A DNA stretch of 64,000 bases from Pyropia haitanensis (lineage: Eukaryota; Rhodophyta; Bangiophyceae; Bangiales; Bangiaceae), in the NCBI GenBank assembly GCA_008729055.1, contig SDUX01000005.1, positions 3,619,062-3,683,061 of the forward strand, given 5' to 3'. Shown here piece after piece: positions 11,801-22,317 of the stretch. The position numbers were made by a program, and so were the translations under genes. A model generated the notes under the pieces. That model was given only the letters and a program-made list of their open reading frames with translations. It searched no databases and was not told where the DNA came from. Within the stretch, counting starts at the first letter, position 1. Each line of letters starts with the position of its first letter.

Positions 11801-13130
11801 TTGTGAACGCACGGGTCGAGACCCCAGGGCCAACGTGATCCGGTGCGGCGTGATGTCCATGCGGCCCAGAGTCCCGTCCCACAATCCTTGGTAGCGGCCG
11901 ACCAAATCTCGGACGGCCTCATGCAACTCGGGGGGGATTAACTCGTAGACCACCCGTGGCAACTTGGAGCCGTCTTGGCCTTGGGGCGCGGATTCGTCCG
12001 GCGGGGGAGGAGCGTCGGGGGCCTGTTCTGGGTTGAGAATGGGCCCATGCGATCCACCACCGTCGGCCTGCGGCCCTTGAGTCACCTCTGCTACCGTGTC
12101 GGCCCCTTCACCGAGGGGTGAGCACGTCCCATTGTCGGCCTCGTAGACGGGCCCGTGATAGGGCTCAACGAGGCCCACGACGAAGCTCTTGGGGAGGTTG
12201 ACAGGCCTCGCGGTGATATTGGTCAAGTAGAACCGGAAGACTCGTTGGGCCTTGACGTCGGCCAGCGCGTTGTGTAATAAAGTCCCCCTCTCGGCCATCT
12301 TGGCTGGCCGTTCCCGTAATAGACACCGCCATTTCGTCCCGCAATGGCCAAAGACAGCCTGGACAGAGTAGGGCTCCACGGTGACCGACCGGGGAAGGCT
12401 TAGGGCGGCCGGGTCAAGTCGTAAGGAACGGGCCCTTTGCTGCGGGGCGGCTTGTTCCTTGCCCGTCCACGCCCTGACGGCCAAAGTGAGAGAACCGTCA
12501 TACCACAGCACGGCCTCCGCCCCCGGGTAGATGGCCTTCACGTACTCCTTCTGGAAGTCCATCCCGAGGATAACCGGGACGGAGAGGGCCTTGACAACCA
12601 AGAAGAAGAACACCATGGCCTTTCCCTCCACGAGGACGGTCGTCTCGAGCACCGCGAAGGCCCGTAGTAGTTGCCCCGAGGCGTCGCACACTCGGGTTGA
12701 CTTCGGGGGCCGGTAGGCGTAGCGCCGCCAGCCCTCGGGGAGGAAGTCCTCACGGATGACGCTTGGGCCCGCGCCGGTGTCCAAGACTGCCCGGGTTGGT
12801 TGGGCCTTGTGCCGATGAGTCAACTGGATGGCCGTCTCAATCTCAAAGTTTCTCTTACGAAGAACAAGGAGGGTCCCCTTAAACGCATAGGGGGCCCCAC
12901 GATGGTACTCCTCCGGCCCATAAGCAGGGGCCCGACGGCGGAGTACAGGAGGGCAACGGGAAGTCGTAGATGCAAACGTAGTAGGCGTGCAGGATCTATC
13001 CCAGGGGCGGGGAGTAGGCGAAAACCCACTCCCCGCTAGGCTTCCCCCGACGACGGGGGAGGGCCGGCCGGCTTGGCCCGCGTCACGTGGGCCTCCCGAC
13101 GGGCGTTCTCCTCCTCGTCGGACTGATCAA
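8819..13130 (-). CDS. pol: Element 1 pol: protease-RT-RNase H-integrase-chromodomain
   Basis: Encodes the enzymes for reverse transcription and integration. The frame opens at about 13130, overlaps gag in the -1 frame and runs to 8819. Landmarks: aspartic protease LDTGAG (12767-12784); RT with FCVDYRRL and catalytic YLDD (11348-11359); RNase H beginning TVDTDAS (about 10900); a UGA at 10757-10759 where related elements have Trp (CLAVV then stop); integrase zinc finger with HxnH-CDVC (about 10120-10260); integrase core with LTDNG and YHPQTQGQVERYNRT; and a chromodomain (LLVRWWGYAADEDTWEP, about 9010-9130). The chromodomain places it among chromoviruses and would guide integration to marked chromatin. 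The gag-pol junction needs a -1 shift, but I found no canonical slippery heptamer. Confidence 0.9.
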
Positions 13131-14728
13131 TCCCGTCCACTAGGGCCTGCACCACGGCGATGCGGGTCCGTCGATTGACGTCCCGCTGCGCGCGGTAGCT
13201 GGCCTCATCGGCCACCGTCTTGTGGCCCCGCGTAGAGTTGAGGAAGGCGTCGCGGGCCTTCACCACTTGCTCGCGCTGGACGGCCGACAACTTGGGGCAC
13301 TGGTGGGCCATGTGACCGGCCTCCCAGCACACGTAGCAACGTAGGGGCCCACGGGCCTCCGGCGTCCGAGCCGCCAGGTGACGACGAGTGGCGGGCTCAT
13401 ACGCGCACTCGGACGAAGTTGCCCGTCCATCCCGTCGGCCCGACGTGCCTTGATCGATGTCTTGGCGGCCTTCCATCGCATCCATGGCCATCATCGGAAG
13501 TCGTGGCCGGAGGGTCGCCGGGCGGGGACCAAACGAAGAACGTCGGCCTCCATCCGACTCCTTGGAGCCCCCCCTTGGCCAACTCAACCACATCCTTGGC
13601 CGCCTTGAACTTGCCGGCCGTATAGGTGACCAGCCTCTGGTAGGTGCACAAGGGCTCGTTGTAGACAAACGCGTCCGTCCGAAGGAACTCCGGTAGGCCT
13701 TGAATAAGCTGCTGCTTCATGGTGCCCTCAGAGTGGATATTCCCGCAGGACTCCGACAGGCCACGCAGCCGAAGGGAAAAGGCCTCGACGGACTCGTCGG
13801 CCTCCTTGGTCGCCCGACTATATTTGTCCTGCGCCAGGGCCAACGTGTGGGGCTCCGCGTAGGTCTCCAAGAACCAGTTGATGGCCTCGGGGTAGGAAGT
13901 GATGGCCGCCCCGCTTGTGGCACCCGTAGAGTCAGGGAGGGCCCGCGTGTATCGGGCCTCCGCGTCCCCGGAAAGGAAGTGGGGAACCACGTAGAGGGCC
14001 ATCCCCTCCGAAACACCGTTGTCGTCGCAGGCCTTGGTAAACTTGCGAAGCCATGAGAAGACCTTCAAAGGCTCCTTGCCCGAAAAGGGAGGAAAGCCCC
14101 CAAAAGAGTTTTTCATGTTCTTGGCCATCCGCCCCACCTTGCCGGCTTCCTTGGACCCATAGGCCTCCAACCGGTTCCGGAGGCGGTAGGTGTTGTAGTC
14201 CAGCACCCGCGCAAAGCGATCGTCGGCCGCCGCGATAACTTGAGGGCCTGCGGAGGACGGCGATTCACCTTGATCAAGACGGCCCACGTCATCCTCGTTG
14301 GCCGACAAGGACGACGACTCCCCAGAAGAGCCCGACGAGGAGTGTCGGCGACGCCGCGAGCGGCGTCGGGCCTTGGGGCCACCCTCCTTCTTGCTTGTGC
14401 GGGACCCACCGGCTTCCGCCGGTTGGCCCACTTGATCCTCAGCAACCGACGGGGCGTTGACGGCCTGGCTGGCCGTCACCGCGCGGGACACCTCGGCCAA
14501 GATGTCCGTCCGAAAGTCATCGAGGACCGACCGTAGTTGAATTGGCCCCAAAGATGGAGAGCCACGGCGAGGCCCCCCGTTGGGCGGAGTAAGAGAGCGG
14601 CGGAGGGGAATCCCCGATGGCCCACCACGACCACGACCGGCCGTGGGGCCTCCGCCACCCGCAGGAGTAACTCGGGACACGTCCGACGGCGCACCACGGC
14701 CCCTACCACCGGGAGGGAGATCCGCCAT
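13036..14728 (-). CDS. gag: Element 1 gag (capsid plus zinc knuckle), frame-broken
   Basis: Structural protein. The start at 14728 (MADLPPGGRGRG) follows the primer-binding site. An Arg/Ser/Gly-rich N-terminus leads to a retrotransposon-gag capsid region with the usual aromatic and helical pattern (PPFSGKEPLKVFSWLRKF; SFLRLRGLSESCGN type). A CX2CX4HX4C zinc knuckle (CYVCWEAGHMAHQC) lies at 13298-13339. The capsid part and the knuckle are in different frames. They join only if one base is removed from the seven-base C run at 13568-13574, so this is a 1-nt homopolymer insertion in the copy or in the assembly. Gag ends at the UAG at 13036-13038. Confidence 0.85.
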
Positions 14729-14857
14729 GTTGGCCGTCGACACTCGACTGGTAGACCACTTGTAGCTCAAGAGAAGAACAGGAACCGAAGAACAACGATG
14801 GCCCGCTACCAAAGAAAAAGGAGAAAGGCGTCCTGGTTTAGGAGATGATGTTGCCCC

Positions 14858-14875
14858 TCCCCTGCTGCTCCACCA
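14858..14875 (-). promoter_or_regulatory. Primer-binding site of element 1
   Basis: On the minus strand TGGTGGAGCAGCAGGGGA lies 4 nt inside the 5' LTR. It is identical to the site in element 2. The implied primer 3' end (…CTGCTCCACCA) has a plausible acceptor strand and a T-stem ending in the conserved C. I cannot name the tRNA. Confidence 0.85.
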
Positions 14876-14879
14876 TTTA

Positions 14880-15500
14880 CGTAGCGTTATTGGCCGTTCT
14901 GCGGCCCTTGTCCGCCCCGCGTCGCCACCGCCATAGGACAGAGGGCTACCAGAAGGAACGGGCCAGCCAGTCCCACACACACTTGCCCACCTCAACAGCC
15001 AGAGGTAAGGGAAAAGGCTAAAGCCCAAGGGGAAGGAGAACCCAAAGCAACGTTGTTTGACAAAGAGGATCTCGCGTGGCCCGCGGGCCAAGCCTTTAAG
15101 AGCTCTCCACACCACCCCCCGAGGGGCCACCAGGGCGCCCCCTCTCAGGGGCGCCTCCAGCGGGCCAAGTGCCAGCGTGCACCTGCCCCGCCGGGGCACC
15201 CCGCTCCACGCTAAAATCCCTCCACTCAGATGCAAGCGAAAAACCCTCACACAGATGCAATCCGCCCAAAAACCCAATGGGAAAAAAGGGCGAAAAGCAC
15301 GAAATCACGCAGTGAAAATCGATCAGAACAAACGCAAGAGAAACCGTAAGTAGCAGGCCACCAAGTCCAACGAGGGGAAGGGCCGCCACAACCGCCACCC
15401 GGATCGAGTCCGCCACCATGCCACCGCGGGCCGCCAGGTAACGCGGGACCGCCGCAACGTAGGCCTCGTCAGGCCGCCACCAGAGGCCCCAAACGCTACA
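14880..15500 (-). repeat. 5' LTR of element 1
   Basis: Matches 6863-7483 along its full 621 bp. The right copy of the target duplication (GCCAC) follows at 15501-15505. Confidence 0.93.
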
Positions 15501-15505
15501 GCCAC

Positions 15506-15738
15506 CGACCACCGTGCCTGCCCACCCCCCTCCCCCCGCGCGGCCTTCGATCACCGGCCCCCCATCCCCGCGAAACGCGACGCGGTTTGGCGTGCCGTCT
15601 TCCCTCCCCCTTCCCCCCGTCGCACCGGTACCGCCATCAGCTGCCGCCCTGTCACCCCCTGCCAATATCCAGGCACACCCGCGTGCTGGCCGCCCATTCC
15701 AGCCCCCTGTTTCGTCCTTCAAGGCTCGCTTGTGCTGG
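15506..15738. other. C-rich spacer, no gene seen
   Basis: Pyrimidine-rich DNA between element 1 and the Copia remnant; nothing coding recognised. Confidence 0.5.
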
Positions 15739-16890
15739 TGTTGCACCTACACCCCCCCCCCCCCAACCCGCGCTACCACCCGACGGCAAGCCCCTCACCC
15801 TCGACGAGACCCGGGCCGGTGCGCGTGCCGCTCGCCCACTCCCCCCCCCCCCCCCCCCACCGGTGCGCCCTGTATTGGTGCACAAGGCCTGACGGCAAGT
15901 GATGCTTGACGGAAAGTCTTTTAGAATCCGGCGCCAGTCGAGAACGCACAGAGCTGAAAGCGGGCCACAGCGCAATCGCGGTGCCGACAGGCCGTGACGA
16001 ACGTAGTGGGATACAGCGGGGGGCCGTCTGCCTACCCCGCGTGCGCCGTCACCGCGCACCCGCCCCCGTTCCCGCACAGGGTGTTCAGCTAAAGGGTAAA
16101 GGAGGCTGTCTTGTCTATCCCCTCTCCCTCCCGGGGCTAGTCCCCGGCGGGCGTCCCTCATAAACCCCTCTCGGCGACGACCGCCACAGTGGCGTCCGCC
16201 CCCCCCCCACCCCCGCCCCCGTCGGGCCTGCCCGCGAGGCGGGCTCCGCACCCCCACCCCGTGTGGGGGCAGGCCCTGTCCCCACATGCCGCCCGTGTGG
16301 CGGCGGGGTGCAGCTGCCATCACTGATGGCAGTTGCATCCCCCATGTGTGTGGGTTGCAGCCCTTGCCGTCGTCCCCGCTCAGCCGTCCATCGCCCTGTT
16401 GTGGGTGGGCGCCCCCGCCTGCCGCTACGACACCTTGTCCCCCCGTCCGCTGCAAGGCGGTCGGCGACCCACGAACGGCCGTCACCCGCCGCTCCAGGAT
16501 TCCAACCCGTCGCGGGTACAAACCCGCTCCCCTACCCGCCGCCGTCACACTGGGTGGCGGCGGCCACGTGGGGGCAAATGTAGTGGGCGGGCGGGGGCGA
16601 GGGCAAGTAGCACCCCTGTTCCTGCCGGGTTCTTACAACACTCCCCCGCGGTCGTCGTCCGCTAGAGGGCGGGGCGTAGCCCCATCTTCCGCCGGCACGC
16701 CGCAAAGGCGTCTCGGGGAAGGGCCTTGGTAAGGGCATCGGCAATCATGTCGCCGGTGGGCACGTGTGTCACCGTCAGGGTCTTGTCCTCCACGAGCTCG
16801 CGGACGTAGTGGTACCTGATGGCAATGTGCTTCGTCCGAGCGGATGACACCGTGTTGTGCATCATCGAGATGGCGCTCTCGTTGTCGCAC
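15739..16890 (-). mobile_element. 3' end of a Ty1/Copia retrotransposon with candidate LTR
   Basis: At 16662-16880 the minus strand encodes the C-terminal part of a Copia RNase H: CDNESAI, then TKHIAIRYHYVRELVEDK, then VPTGDMIADALTKALP. This is the classic end of a Copia polyprotein. It is followed by a purine tract (GCGGGGGAG) directly abutting TGTTGTAAGAACC at 16640, the expected start of a 3' LTR. An LTR end of the form TGTTG on the plus strand occurs at 15739, giving a candidate LTR of about 902 bp; that left boundary is a guess. Upstream of the RNase H piece the element is lost: at about 16890 the sequence turns into GGC-repeat DNA. Confidence 0.7.
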
Positions 16891-19040
16891 CGCGGCGGTG
16901 GAGGCGGCGGCGGTGGTGGGGGTGGCAGCGGCGGCGGGCGGGGCGCCTCGCCCGCCCGCGGCCGTGTCGCGTCGCGCTGTTCCAACCGTCCGCCGCTGGC
17001 TGCAGGCGGCGAGGATGCCGCTGTGCCGGCGGCGGCGCCGACGGCGGTGGCGACGGCGGCGGCGGCGGGGGCGACGACGGGGGTGGCGCCGCCGCCGCCG
17101 CCGCCTTACGGCGCCCGGCCTCCCGCGTCTCGGGCGTCCGGAAGCCCCGGCGGCGCGGCCACCACGTCGCGCGCCCGCAGCCGCTCAGACAGCACAGACA
17201 GCAGGCGGCGGCGGCATCGCCGGCGTAGCCGCAGCGCCCGCCGCTGAGGTTTCCACAGCCGCAGCCGCAGGCACAGCCGCAGCCGCAGCCGGGCGGGCGG
17301 GCGGCGACGGCGAAGCGGGCGGTCCTTCAGCGGCAGCGGCAGCGGCAGCGGCAGCCGCAGCCGCGGGCGCAGATGCTGCCGAGGCCGCGGGCACAGCCGC
17401 GGCGGCCGTGGCCGGCGGAGCTCCCCGCTGCGGGCTGCCAGGTGTCGGGCGGGCCCGCCGTTGCGGTGTTCCGCGCCATGGTCGCCGCCCGCCACCGCCG
17501 CCGTTTGCCAGCGGCGGCCGTCGGCGGACGCGGCGCCAGTGGCGCAGCGTGACGGTTAGTGGAGGGCGGGGGAGGGCGGCCGCCACCGTTCGCGTGGTCG
17601 CTGCAGCCGCAGCCGCAGTCGCAACTTGCGCTGGAGGCACTGCTTTAGCCGGAGTAGGCGGCGAGGCCGCAGCCGGAGCCACAGCCGCGGCCGCCGCCGC
17701 CACCGCGGCCGCGGCCGCGGCCGCAGCGACAGCCGTAGCGACCGCCCGGCGTCGCCCGCGCTGGTGGGGTTGGTCCACCCGCACGTGGCCCCCGCCTTCG
17801 CCTATCGGGGCCCGGGCCGCCCGGGGTGCATCGCTGCCAGCTCCGCCACCACCGCCGCCGCTGCCGACGCCACCGCCACCGCCCGCCGGGGGCGCCGCCG
17901 CCCCCGCGGACGCGGCCGGTACTGCGGCGGTCGCCGCGGCGGCGTGCCGGACGCCGCACCGCCCCAGCCGCGCCTGCGCGGGCCGAGGCCGCGCCAGGTG
18001 CCCTCCTCCCACCTGGGGAGCCGCCCCCCTCCCGCCTTCTTCCGCGTCGCCCCCCGCCGGCGGCTCTGCCCCTATGGGCGCGCCGCCCAGCGGGAGCCCC
18101 GCGAGCTGCGACCGGATGAGCGCGGTGCACAAGTCGCCGGGCGGCTCCGGCTCTTGGCGGGGCGCCGTGCTGGCGCAGCCTCGGGGAGTGCTCTCGCCGC
18201 CCGCCGCCGGCCGCCGGCGCGCGTGGCGGCGGGCCGGCAAAGGCGGCGGCCGCCTGCGGACACCCGGGGGGGGCGCCCACGGGGAATCTTGCCGCCGCCA
18301 CTGCCGCAGCCACCGCCGCTGGGTCCGCGCCAATGGGGACAGCAGCGGGCCTTTCCTCCGCCGCCACCGCTGCTGGCAGCGGTTCTTCGCCGGGGGTGAC
18401 CATCGCCGGTGGCGAGTCGCCGCGGCGGGTAAGGCGCCGCCGCGGACGCTCCCGCCAGCGGGCGGCGGGGGGGCGGGCGGGCGGCAGGTGCGGGCCCCGC
18501 CGCGGGGGGCGGGGGGGCAAATGCCACGCGCATGGCCGCGTTGCGGGGGGGAAGAGGAGAAGGGCGGCTACCGTCGACGGCCGCCGCGGAAGCCGCCGCG
18601 GTGGGGACGAGGGGGGAAGGAGACGGGCGCGGCCACACGGCACCAAGAAGGGGGAGGGGTGGGGGGGGGGGAGGCTGGTACTGTACCGCCCCAGGCGGTG
18701 CGCGCGGCGCGGCGCCCGGCCGCCGCCGGGGGCGCGGGCGGGTCTGGGGCGGGGATGCGGCGGCGGCGGCGGGCCCCGCGGGTGGCTACAGCGGTCGTGG
18801 CGGCGACGACAGCGGTTCCGGCGGCGGCAGTGGCGGTGGCGGCGGGTGTGGTAGCAATGTTTTTAGAGGTTGACGCAGCGACAGCGGCCGTGGTCTCGAA
18901 GCCGCTTTCGACGCCGCTGCCAGCCCCACGGCGCTATTCGGGGGGCGGAAGGCGGTCGTGGTGCCATCCCTGGCAGTTATGGCGACGGACAGGGTCGGGA
19001 TGCACTGAACGGCGTCACTGACGGCAGCGGATGCACGCAG
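16891..19040. other. GGN/CCN low-complexity DNA
   Basis: About 2.1 kb of trinucleotide-biased sequence, with long Ala/Arg/Gly/Pro frames open on both strands at once. No conserved motif is seen in any frame. A host gene could be hidden here (the minus frame around 17950-18150 has some non-repetitive residues), but I cannot support one. Confidence 0.5.
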
Positions 19041-19079
19041 ACACAATAAAACTAAGAGGTGGCGCTTCACCACGGCTCT

Positions 19080-20245
19080 GGCAGAGAAAAAGCATAGCGC
19101 TGCGCGGGACGGTTGCACAGGGATCGATACCGAAGGAAGGATGCCGGGTCCGTCCAGCCGCCCTTGTCCATGATCCATACGGGTCGCTGGTCGAGGGCCT
19201 CGTAAAGCTGCACACCCGACCGCTTTTGGGCTGTGCGTTGCCAGCTCCGACGCGTCCAGTACCCCGCACGAGGCGTACAGAGACCGCAAGGAGGCGGTCA
19301 GCACCCCTGGTGCCATGCGTTCCTTCTCGAACAGCACCACCCTGCCTTGGACTTTCTTGCAGGCGCAAAGAATGTACCTCGGCGCGCCTCTGCGCACGCG
19401 CCTCCACGTTGCGAACGCCAACACCGGGTCCATTGTGCGCGGCACGCTACCAAAAATATAAAGGCAACAGTCTGAATGCAGCAAAAGGGTGGCAGAACGG
19501 GACGAATTAGTTTGACCTCAGTAGACATTTGCCAACCTAACAAAGAAAAAGGCAAAAGCAAAAAAAAAAAAAAAAAAAAGCAAAAAACTAGAGACGTATC
19601 GCGGGTCCAGCCCCAGCGACGTTGGCCACGGGGTCAGCTCATACGCGCTCTTCTTATACGTGTTCTCGGTCGCCGCAGGGATGCTAAAGGTCGGGTGTTC
19701 CTCCGACCGACCTAAGTGGTCAGTCCGGAGCGAGGTGGGCGCGTCAAACCAGCTAAAAGGGACATCCCTATCAGCACGGCAGCGCGCAGCATCACCGCGC
19801 ACGGATCACACTCGCTCAAAGCCCTCCCTGAAAGGTGGGCACGAAAAAACGCCGTTACGTGCCCCGGCTCGAGCACGTCAACGGAGTCAGAGCCCGTTTT
19901 ACCCTCCCGCGCCAGAGCCTTCTTGTGGGCTTTCTGGATGTCGTCTATGGCGGAGGAAGGCGCGGGGTGGCCGCTGGTAAACGCCTCTCGGTCTCGGGAC
20001 AGCACCGCCCATCTGCCGGTGCTACGGTCGGTAGTCGCTGTAAAATGGTAGGCGATGGCTGCAGTAACTTGCTTGCTTAGCTGCAGCCAAAGGTTGAAGC
20101 CGTGAGTACGGTAGTAGTAGTACTCTGCAACGCGCGTCGCCGTGTCCGCGCTGAGGCCGGAGCTTGGAACGTCTTGGGCGCTGGCCCAGGGCACCCAGCG
20201 TCAGGCGCCGGTGATGTACCGAGCGTACGCCCCCTCGGCCGCCTC
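19080..20245 (-). pseudogene. Tyrosine recombinase of Crypton/DIRS type, broken
   Basis: Reading leftwards on the minus strand: a helical N-terminal domain (EGAYARYITGA at about 20230; RVAEYYYYRTHGFNLWLQL); a helix like the box I region of tyrosine recombinases (AVMLRAAVLIGMSLLAG, 19745-19800); a segment ending GLDPRY; then an intron-like T-rich tract ending TTTGTTAG. The C-terminal block has HSPK (box II, where HxxR is normal, about 19225-19236). One base further on the frame changes into SGVQLYEA, then KGGWTDPASFLRYR, which supplies the expected GGW and the catalytic-type Tyr (about 19119-19175). An in-frame UGA at about 20205 and at least one 1-nt frame change make it a pseudogene. A solo LTR abuts its 5' side. 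Confidence 0.6.
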
Positions 20246-20684
20246 TGATTGGATCGAAGGCGTGTGCCGGCGGGTGATTCTTCTGTCTGAGGGACAGCTT
20301 CCGGGCCGGGGGAGGGCGGCCGCGGGAGCTGGATCGAGTACTCCCTGTGACGATCGATAGGATCTACCTATCGATTGTGGTACGCCTTTTCGGGGGGTAC
20401 TCACTAATTTCGCATGCAATTATCGTCTTGGAGGGATTTCGCTTCTATTCTCAGGACAGGTCGACCCTACCCGGTCGACCTCTCCGATCGAGGGTTGTGG
20501 CGGGCGCGCGGCGCCTCTTCTGGGCCCGCGACGGCGTTCTCGCCCTGCCTCTCCCTGCTCGGCAGGTCTAAACGTATCCTTCTTTGTCCCGCTTACTTGC
20601 CATCGACTTGGCACTGCGGTTACGGGTTTGTGCGTCAACGCTCCCCGCTAATTACGGTACCCCGTGGGCACCCGACTTGCCACA
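20241..20684 (+). repeat. Solo LTR of the element 2 family, 5'-truncated
   Basis: Aligns with the element 2 LTR from its TGATTGGATCGAAG part to the terminal CGACTTGCCACA. It includes the inverted repeats ATCGATAGG/CCTATCGAT and GGTCGACC/GGTCGACC. The first roughly 200 bp of the LTR (TATA-like start and two hairpins) are missing. No matching partner in the same orientation lies nearby. Confidence 0.85.
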
Positions 20685-20725
20685 CAGCCAAGGACAACGG
20701 GCTGGCTGCTCCTACGCTTGCCCCC

Positions 20726-21565
20726 CGTCCATTCGGCACCCACCCTCTGGTTGCAGCCCTTCCCGTGCCAGCAGCGCTCCCCCTGGCGCAAGCCCCCCCG
20801 ATAGCGGCCGCAGAAGCTCTGTCTGCCACCGACCCCGAGGCGGCAGCCCCCCGATTGGCAACAACCCCCACCCCGGCGGCAGGCATCACCGTGGCTTCAG
20901 CCCCCCCCCAGGCGGAAGCCCAGCCCCTAACGGCAATCGACACCCAGGTGACAGCGCACCCCCTGGCGGCAGCTCACGCCCCGGCGGCAGCCCACCCACA
21001 GGAGGCAGCACCCCCCGTGGCGGCATCACACCCCCTGGCGGCGGCATCCCACGAGGCGGCGTGTCTCCCTCTGGCGGAAGCACCCTTCTTGACGGCAGCA
21101 CGTACTTTGATGACAGCGCCCACCTTGGCGGCTGCCCCCCCTCTGGAGGCAGCTCACACTCCAGCGGCAGCGAACAACCCGGCGGCAGCCCCCACCCTGG
21201 CTACAGGACCCCCCGTGGCGGCCGCCCCCACCCTGGCGCGAGCCCCCCCCCAAACTGCAGCGCCCGCCTTGGCGGCAGCCCACCTCCTCGCGGCGGCCCA
21301 CACCGCGGCGGCAGCCCACCCCCTCGCGGCAGCTCATACTTCGGCGGCAGCCCGCACCGCGGCGGCACCCCGCCCCTGGACCGCAGCTCACGCCGCGGCG
21401 GCGGCCCCTTCCCTGGCGGCAACATCTTCCGTGGAGGCGCCCCCCCTCCTGACGGCGGCCACACCCGTGGCGGCATCGCCTTCACTGACGGCACTAACTG
21501 CCTCGGCGGCGCCTGTCTCCCCGGCGGGAGGCCCCACTCTGTCGGCGCCGGCCCGCAGTGCAGCA
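20726..21565 (+). repeat. 18-bp minisatellite, about 46 units
   Basis: Tandem units of the form GGCGGCAGCNCNCNCCNY. Because 18 is a multiple of three, the array is open in more than one frame on both strands: one plus frame reads as Ala-rich hexapeptides (AAAHPL type), another as GGSPPP type. It runs directly into the MULE transposase tail in the Ala-rich frame. Confidence 0.85.
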
Positions 21566-22317
21566 GCTCTCGTTCCCTGGTTGTCCCGGACAAGGACAGC
21601 CTTTGTTGCCTTGCTGCTGGATTTTGAGATGGCCGAGCACGATGGGGCGCTGAAGGCGATGGCGCACGCGTTTGGTGGGACTGCGTCCACGTACGCGGGG
21701 AGGATTGTCGGCTGCCGTGTGCACCTTGTTCGGTTCCTGCTGAAAAGGTGCGGCAATGACGAGCGGCACCCGTTCTGTCGGTCTGTTTTAGCCCTGCGTG
21801 ACTCCCCCCCGCAGGGAGGCATGTTTGCGGTAGAGGCCCGCCTCACTGAAATAATGGAGCGGTCGCGGGCGGCGGGGGAGCAGAAGCCGGTGGCGGTCCT
21901 GAAGTGGTTTCTTGACAACGACGCGGCGCGTATGGCGGCGTTCCCGCTCTCAGTGGGGACGCTATCGCGAAAGGAGATTCTGGCGGCGGGCGAGACTACA
22001 AATGCGGCAGGGGCGCTCAACAAGCTGACGCAGGTGGAGGTCAAACAGAACGGCGCGCCCACTTTCTTGGGCGCGGTGCAGGCGCTGATGGACTTTGACG
22101 CCTTCGTGATGATCCAGGTCCGGCCAGCTGGCCAGGCCTCTAGCGTTGGGGGGGCGTCGGAACAGGCCAGGCTGCGGCAGAACCTGAAGTGGAGGCAGCG
22201 GAATACCGTACCTCCCGGCGGGGCGCCACCAAAGCCGAGGAGGGCTCGGCGGCCAGCCAAGGAGCGTCTGGCCAGAGGGGTTGCTTCCGTGGTTGCTGAA
22301 GGCAACTCCGGTCAAGC
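21566..22317 (+). pseudogene. C-terminal part of a MULE-like transposase
   Basis: The block starting LLLDFEMAEHDG, followed by GRIVGCRVHLVRFLL, KCGN-type spacing, VLKWFLDNDAARMAAFPLS, AGETTNAAGALNKLTQ and a basic tail, aligns motif for motif with the last exon of the MULE gene at 55623-56518. The DFE and GC-x-H motifs are the second catalytic region of Mutator-type DDE transposases. The N-terminal two thirds are absent, replaced by the minisatellite. The 3' side stops abruptly at about 22317, where a Gypsy RT begins. Confidence 0.75.

Larger units (their letters stand above)
6863..15500 (-). mobile_element. Full-length Ty3/Gypsy chromovirus (element 1)
   Basis: An 8.64-kb LTR retrotransposon on the minus strand. 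Two 621-bp LTRs (14880-15500 and 6863-7483) bound the element. The identical 5-bp flanks GCCAC at 6858-6862 and 15501-15505 are its target-site duplication. Order from the 5' end: LTR, primer-binding site, gag, pol (protease, RT, RNase H, integrase, chromodomain), 1.3-kb tail, a purine tract (GAAGGGG) and the 3' LTR. I count about nine differences between the LTRs over the compared stretch, so it is fairly young. Defects seen are a 1-nt frame change in gag at a seven-G run and one UGA in pol, so this copy is probably not autonomous. Confidence 0.93.

Noticed and set aside
13036..13140. A canonical slippery heptamer at the element 1 gag-pol overlap
   Set aside because: The overlap is in the -1 frame, but no XXXYYYZ heptamer in the right phase was found near the gag stop.
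16844..19021. A 725-codon plus-strand frame and overlapping long minus frames
   Set aside because: All frames are open because of GGN composition. They contain only Ala/Arg/Gly/Pro runs and no conserved motif.
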